A DNA stretch of 64,000 nt from Ananas comosus (Eukaryota; Streptophyta; Magnoliopsida; Poales; Bromeliaceae), in assembly GCF_001540865.1 (NCBI RefSeq), contig NC_033629.1:4417595-4481594 (forward strand), written 5' to 3'. Made by a program: the position numbers and the translations under genes. Shown here piece after piece: positions 58,567 to 64,000 of the stretch; the first letter of the stretch is position 1; each line of letters opens with the position of its first letter. The notes under the pieces were generated by a model, which was given only the letters and a program-made list of their open reading frames with translations, was not told where the DNA came from and did no database searches.

Positions 58567-60241
58567 TGTCACGCCCCGGAGCCGTTTTAGAAGCCTTTTT
58601 ATAAAAAATACTATTTTTAGAAACGAGAGTAGCGAAAAACGTGCCTTTTTTTATTTCCACATGGCCCACGTGGCATACAGACCCGCAACAAATATAAAGT
58701 TCCTGACCACACGGACGGAGTCCCTTTCATATTAGCACGGCATACCAATAACAACACCAGGATCACAATAACAACCTACATTTACCAATCCACAAGCAAT
58801 TTATGCGATATATTTTCATATAGCTAACGATCCTTAGAGATGATGCATGTCTCTAAACACTTATTAGGCGCGGGATGATGCGATGCACAATACAACAATC
58901 ATCCTATTTAAAAATGCTCCCCATCCGGAAACTTTATTTTTAAACTTTATTTAATCATCTATAAAAATCATTCGAAAATCTTTTAAAACTATTTTTCACT
59001 CGAAAACTCCATTTTTGAAAACCGACTATCTCGATAGGTAGAAAACCACAACGTATAAATCCAAATACCAAAGATCTATAAAGCTTCGATTGCGTGCATA
59101 ACAGAGATCACCAACTCATACAGGTTTACGACTATTCAAACAGTAATAGTGATCATCTAACTGAACCATTTATTATTTAAATTACTAAATGTGGAAATGA
59201 AAGTAACGAATGTGACGATCACTAATGCAGTCTAGCGAGAACGTTCTCCCGTCCGCCACGGACCAACTCCTTACTCGAGCCACTTGAGAAAATAGGGGGT
59301 GAGAAACCACAATCAAGCTTTCTCAGTGGGTACGGCAGAGCCACGAAGACAAATTGTATTCACTGAAAAACAAAGGAGATAGAATAAACTTATATATGTG
59401 TAAGGATATGAAAAACAACTACAGTAACTATAACAACAGATATAATAGAGCAAGTAATAAAAGATGCTATTGTAAGGAATACAATGCTGAGCATGTCTCA
59501 AGATAACCAAACCCAAACTGTACTCAATCCGGTGCCTGTCATATTGGTCCGCAGACCTCAAGTATTGCCTGTCACAGAGCATACACTGACTTGATTCATG
59601 CGTCCACTAACGACCTATCCGGATACGTACACTCCCTGGTCGGTGGTCAAACCAACCGATGTCTAGAATACACAGTGTTGTGACTAAATTATGCTGATAT
59701 GCTCAATACGAAAACCGGTAGAAAATCGGTGCCTTGGCCGAAGCCAAATACAAAGGCATACAATGCCAAACCATGATCAATTAGATCGAAACACACGACA
59801 AAAGAGTCAATGTGTTGCCTGGACTCAAGATCCACAGATATACAATATATGTAAGCCTGCTCTACATGTCTATCAACAACCATCACTATACAACTAGCAA
59901 GATATAAATGAACGGATGATGAACAAAAACAACTGACATGTAGAGACAAAAGTACTGATATACAAGAGCAAGAGTAAGGGAGAGGAAAGTGAAACGATCT
60001 CGCCGACTACCAGCTCGAAGCACCCACCTGTCATAGTTGCGTCAGGGTCCTGGATGCGCAAGAAATCAACTGGACCTATGAAGGTCCACCGGGTCAATAT
60101 GCAACCCACAAATCCAAAATACCCAACTCACGAACCCCACACAAATCCCTGAAACTTGACGAGTGCTTTTGTAATTAAAATACACACAAAAACATCGTCA
60201 ACAGAGAGTACAGCTACACAGCCAAATTCTCAATCTTCACA
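58567..60241 (-). mobile_element. Solo LTR, family B (long version)
   Basis: Begins TGTCACGCCCCGG and ends TCTTCACA. Both ends match those of the 511-base nested element at 34050-34560. Flanks cagtt and cattt agree at four of five bases. Inner words such as ctcagtgggtac match the inverted family A LTR at 17208, so A and B are related and this copy is inverted relative to family A plus copies. No coding. Confidence 0.65.
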
Positions 60242-60481
60242 CATTTATTTAAATTAACGACTCTTTTTAGAGTCGGCACCTAACATAATACCAACTCTAA
60301 AAAAAGTCAGAAAAAAGTTTCCCGACGCTATATTAAAGTGTTGGTATATTTATCCTAGCATGTTTATTTAACGACTCTTTATCCGACACTTTTAAAAGTG
60401 TTAGGGTTATTTTTGCCGACGCTTTAAAGCGTCATTAATTATTGTTTAAAGTGTTCTTAAGTGTAAAATTTATTATAGTGA
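60242..60481. mobile_element. Degenerate CACTA-type MITE fragment
   Basis: Repeated words of the type cgactctttt, cgacactttt and gcgtcattaa resemble sub-terminal repeats of the element at 20907, and the stretch ends attatagtg. The other end appears to have been replaced by the LTR on its left. Confidence 0.45.
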
Positions 60482-60970
60482 GTTCTCTGTCCAAAGTTTA
60501 TTAATTTTCTACTTATCACATCAATTATTTTTATTTTTACTAAAAATTATTTGAATTTTTGTAAATTCTAGGAAGAGGGGGTGTAAAATCTACACCCCGT
60601 CATGGGCTACATAAGTAGAATTTTCTCAATGTTAAATGGCCTTGAGTATGAAACTGGCTCTAAGCTAAAAATGCAGGAAAGTCAGCCTACTGTTTGGTTC
60701 GAGAATAAACTATTTTTGTTTATTCTTAAATTAGATATAATTTCTAGAATAGGCATGAATTAATTTAATTTTGTGTTTAGACGAGAACTGAGATATTTAG
60801 AAAAATAAAAAAAAAATGTGTTTGGGTGATTAGGTTGAAATAGTAGAAATAAGAGTAATTATAATTGAAAGTAAAAATAATTTATCTAAATAATAAGCAT
60901 CTAAGCATTAGTAAAATAATATTTTAATAAGTTAATAAATAAATTAATTAAAATTACTATAGAGATGATG
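60482..60970. other. AT-rich DNA, possibly the left part of a Harbinger-like element
   Basis: ctactgtttggttcgag at 60688 is matched by the complement of taaaccaaacatgggtag at 63519-63536. One element may therefore have been split by the LTR at 60971-62928 and the SINE. No gene. Confidence 0.35.
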
Positions 60971-62928
60971 TGTAGTGTCCCTGGGGTTTAGCTGTCCGAG
61001 TGACTGTAGTATCTGTGGCTTGTCGACACGTCTAGAGAGTGTCGGGACGAGTCGGAATCGTTTTGGTGCGAAATTGACGCGGAAACGAACTCAGCGCAGT
61101 GCGAGTTGGAGTTCTGACCCTGAAATCTGCAAAGTGCAGTATTTCAGTGTTGAGTACTGGTACCTAGGTTGGGTACCGGAACCCCAGAAGGATTACGCAA
61201 TAAGAGAGCTCTCGGGTTTGCGCCTTTCAGTGCTGAGTACCGGTACTGCATCGGGCTAGTACCGATACCCAGCGCGCGAACTATACTGGCTGGCGTGCCG
61301 AGTACTGGTACACAAGCTGAGTACCAGTACCCCAGAGGCATATTTGAGTTGGTAAGGGGTGTTTTGGTCTTTTTGGTGGTGGATTGTATCGCCAACCGAC
61401 CACCAGCTTATATATCAGCCTGCGAAGCTTGGAGAACGTGGTTACCTCCTCCTCCTACTCTCTCTCTAGCTTCTCTTCTCATTTCTTTGGGAATTTGAGG
61501 AAATAAGCTGATTTTTCCTTCTCGTCGTCTTGGAGGATTGTTCGTGTGCCGTGGCCAATTCCAGTTGAGCCCGTTTGAGGTCGAGCTAGTGCGGGATTTC
61601 TCCTATCGACTTCTGGCCGACGTTGGACGAGCATTCGAGGTGGGTTGGTGTTGACCGAACACTTCGAAACTCCTCCTAAGTTTAGAATATCAGCATGCTT
61701 CTATTTGTAGTATGGTTCATGTTAGTAGCTCGAATTCATGGATTTGCATATTCTATTTGGAATCTGAATTTAGAGTATAATTTAATGATGGTAGATAAAT
61801 TTCATATATGCTGGACTGGGATTTGACTTAGGAGAAAACTCGTTAAACCTACACTATCCCTTTTTGAAAAGTAACCGAATTAGCTTCAGGAGCTGTTATT
61901 CTTTTGTATCACCGTTGTTAGTGTGTAGTGGATACTCAGATTAGTGTAGGTTGAGGTTACGCTCGTGTTGAGGGACCGAGCTTGTTTTACAGTAGGGTTT
62001 GGACTGTTTTGTACTGTCAGAAGCCGTCGGGGGTTGACGGTGGACCCAGATGTTTACATCTTATTTCAGATTGAGCCGAGGGCACGTGAGCTTTGGTTGT
62101 TAGATCAGTTTGACCCATTTGCATTGACTATAGCCTGTGTGAGCCTGATTGAGCTCGACAGAGACATGCTTGTATTCTCGGTTGGGTCGCTCCGGAGTGA
62201 GGATTTTCTTCCGTTGATGTCGTAGCATTCCTGTTTGGACAGTTCTTGGACCGGCCATCCCCGTGGGTGGTGTGCGGTATAGTTTTGGATACAGGCTGGA
62301 GGGGCCAGTTGGCAGTCCCTTGAGATTTGGTCAGTGTGGTTGAATTGTAGCTAGTGATGCATTCCTTTATCTACAGTGAGCTTGGTTTGGGATAGCAGTA
62401 GTATAGTAGCATGTAGCTGTAGAGTCTCTTCCAGTTTACGTATTACTACCCTTTGCATACCTTACTGTAAACTTAGCGGGTGGGCCGTTGAGGTCAGTGA
62501 CGGTACATACCGAGAATTATATTGTTTTGCAGTAATTCTCACACCCAGTTGTTGCCATCTTTAATTTTGCAGAGCCGTCCACTGCTGCTGCTGTTGCTGA
62601 TTCCGACCGCGATAAAGGAGTCGTGAGCTAGATCCCTACTATCCTTGGTCGCTATGTTAGAGGAGTACCTTGCTGAGGTAGTTTTGGGGTTTGTATGTAC
62701 ATACCGTTATGTTATTGTACTCACTGGAGCGAGGTTGTTCCGTGGCTTTTGTATTACAGTGGACCCTCTATGTTTTTATATACATATTTTAGTTATAGCA
62801 GCTCTTTACCTCGTGTAGCTATATTCTGTTTACAGGTACAGTTATCGCTTCGTATACACGAAAAATTTCTATATATACGGCAGGTCTGTTGGCATGCCCG
62901 GAAAAACGTAGTAATCCGGAGCGTGACA
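60971..62928 (+). mobile_element. Solo LTR, family A copy 4
   Basis: Begins TGTAGTGTCCC and ends GAGCGTGACA, with a perfect 5-base target duplication (tgatg at 60966-60970 and 62929-62933). About 1.96 kb. The U3 part carries gtaccggtac and close variants (61150-61330), and a TATA-like tatatatc lies near 61408. Closely similar to copies 1 and 3; no gag or pol. Confidence 0.9.
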
Positions 62929-62933
62929 TGATG

Positions 62934-63260
62934 ATGATGACATTAATTAGTAAATAACTATAAAAAATAAGTCAATATGTTAACATTAGTTTATTATTTA
63001 ATCATCTATATTCTAGTTAATATATTAATTAGATAAATTAAAATATTAACTATTTAAATAATATAAATTATTAGCTAATGATTGAATAGGCACATCAAAT
63101 AGCTAACTATTTTATTAGATAATTAATTATAAATTATAACATTAGTTAATTATAATTTATAATTATTTATAACTTAATTAGTAGATAAATAAGGTAGGTG
63201 GCACTACTATTCTTCTTTCTTAATGGATTATTTTGGAATAACCCGGGTTAAGAGAAGAAT
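62934..63260. other. AT-rich DNA
   Basis: Very AT-rich sequence between the LTR and the SINE; no gene. Confidence 0.5.
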
Positions 63261-63280
63261 AGTAATTCTGAGCAATTCTT

Positions 63281-63445
63281 TTTTTCTTTTTCTTTTTTTT
63301 TTTTGAGAGAGATAGGTAGTACGCTACCCACTTCGTTTATTTTATTTAGAAATAAACTTAGCTAGAAATGTGAATAAACTAGGATTCGAACTTGGGTCTC
63401 GAGTACCAACCACTAAGCCCTTTGCCACTTACTCTAGGAATGGTC
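63281..63445 (-). mobile_element. tRNA-derived SINE, second copy
   Basis: Reverse-strand copy of the 28506-28663 SINE: poly-T at the left (63281-63304), B box complement ggattcgaac at 63382-63391, A-box complement near 63411-63427. A 20-base target duplication (63261-63280 and 63446-63465) agrees at 18 positions, so this copy is older than the first. Confidence 0.85.
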
Positions 63446-63465
63446 AGTAATTCTTACCAATTCTT

Positions 63466-63830
63466 AGCATCGTTTGAACAATAAGAAGAATATATTTCTT
63501 ATTCTTCCTTTATCTCTTAAACCAAACATGGGTAGGGTTTACTCCACATTAGTTTGATTTTTAGTACAAAGCAAAAGAAAACGTTAAAATCAGTGGAAAA
63601 AATTGGCTTCTGGCATGACATAGCTCCTGATTCGGACCAGCTTTGATTGAATAGAGCTGCATTAATTAATTGGACCTTAAGCCGAACTTTATTCCTTCTT
63701 CTACAATCATTAAAAATTTCTATTTAGATTTTTCCTAAAATGTGTAATATTAATTTATTAACATATACAATTATTAAATTTTAGATATAATTTTTACAAA
63801 AATATTTAAAATTTTCTTTTACGTTTTGTC
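63466..63830. other. Intergenic DNA
   Basis: AT-rich; the phrase taaaccaaacatgggtag at 63519 looks like a Harbinger-type right end. No gene. Confidence 0.4.
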
Positions 63831-64000
63831 CACTACAACAAAAACGGTTTATAGCGACACTTTTAAATATAGGTACATGTCAAAAAAGTGCTGCTAGCTA
63901 AAATTACCGACACTTTTAAAAAGTGTTGCTATATGTGGGGTCGCTAGGTATATAGTGACAGTTAAAGAGTGTCGCTATAACCTAAAAGAGTGCTGCTAAT
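63831..64000. mobile_element. CACTA-type MITE, cut by the window edge
   Basis: Begins CACTACAACAAAAACGG and follows the 20907-21423 copy over 170 bases with only about three differences. The right end lies outside the window. Confidence 0.85.

Overview
The window is nuclear DNA from a flowering plant, most likely a monocot. The background is AT-rich and crowded with transposons, while the coding exons are GC-rich with C/G-ending codons. The genus cannot be fixed from sequence alone; pineapple or a relative is only a guess. Five isolated N characters (3891, 20736, 24360, 31902, 34233) mark unresolved bases or joins.

Genes. I find five protein-coding loci. Four belong to a germin-like protein (GLP) cluster: a broken copy on the minus strand (14377-15112) and three intact intronless copies at 28817-29497 (minus), 41665-42348 (plus) and 46058-46726 (plus). 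All intact copies keep the signal peptide, the cysteine pair and the 3-His/1-Glu metal site of the cupin fold, so they should be secreted apoplastic proteins. The fifth locus is an unrelated five-exon minus-strand gene (47752-55276) for an unrecognised predicted coiled-coil protein. Its exon 2 is one base short of keeping the frame.

Layout. 1-13.5 kb holds MITEs in (TA)n tracts, a solo LTR, GC-rich fragments and the first copy of a duplicated non-coding block. 14.4-15.1 kb is the GLP pseudogene. 16.8-19.2 kb is a solo LTR. 20-23 kb is a nest of MITEs in TA microsatellites with a CACTA-type MITE inside. 23-25.2 kb lies between two Helitron-like 3' ends. 25.8-28.4 kb is the second copy of the non-coding block, followed by a SINE and a GLP gene. 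28.8-46.7 kb is a large, interrupted inverted duplication with a near-identical GLP at each outer end and a third GLP in the spacer. 47.7-55.3 kb is the five-exon gene, whose introns carry Harbinger-type MITEs. 57.4-64 kb holds a Pack-MULE-like element, two more solo LTRs, a SINE and a truncated CACTA-type MITE.

History. The GLP cluster grew by a direct duplication (about 6.6-12.2 kb matching 25.8-28.4 kb) and by an inverted duplication. Later insertions, such as the LTR at 33004-35579 and the copia-like LTR at 45171-45719, are each in one arm only. The GLP coding regions of the two arms are almost identical while the transposon sequence in the same arms has diverged visibly, which points to gene conversion or strong selection. 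No autonomous transposon with an intact polymerase or transposase was seen, nor any rRNA gene, tRNA gene or CRISPR array.
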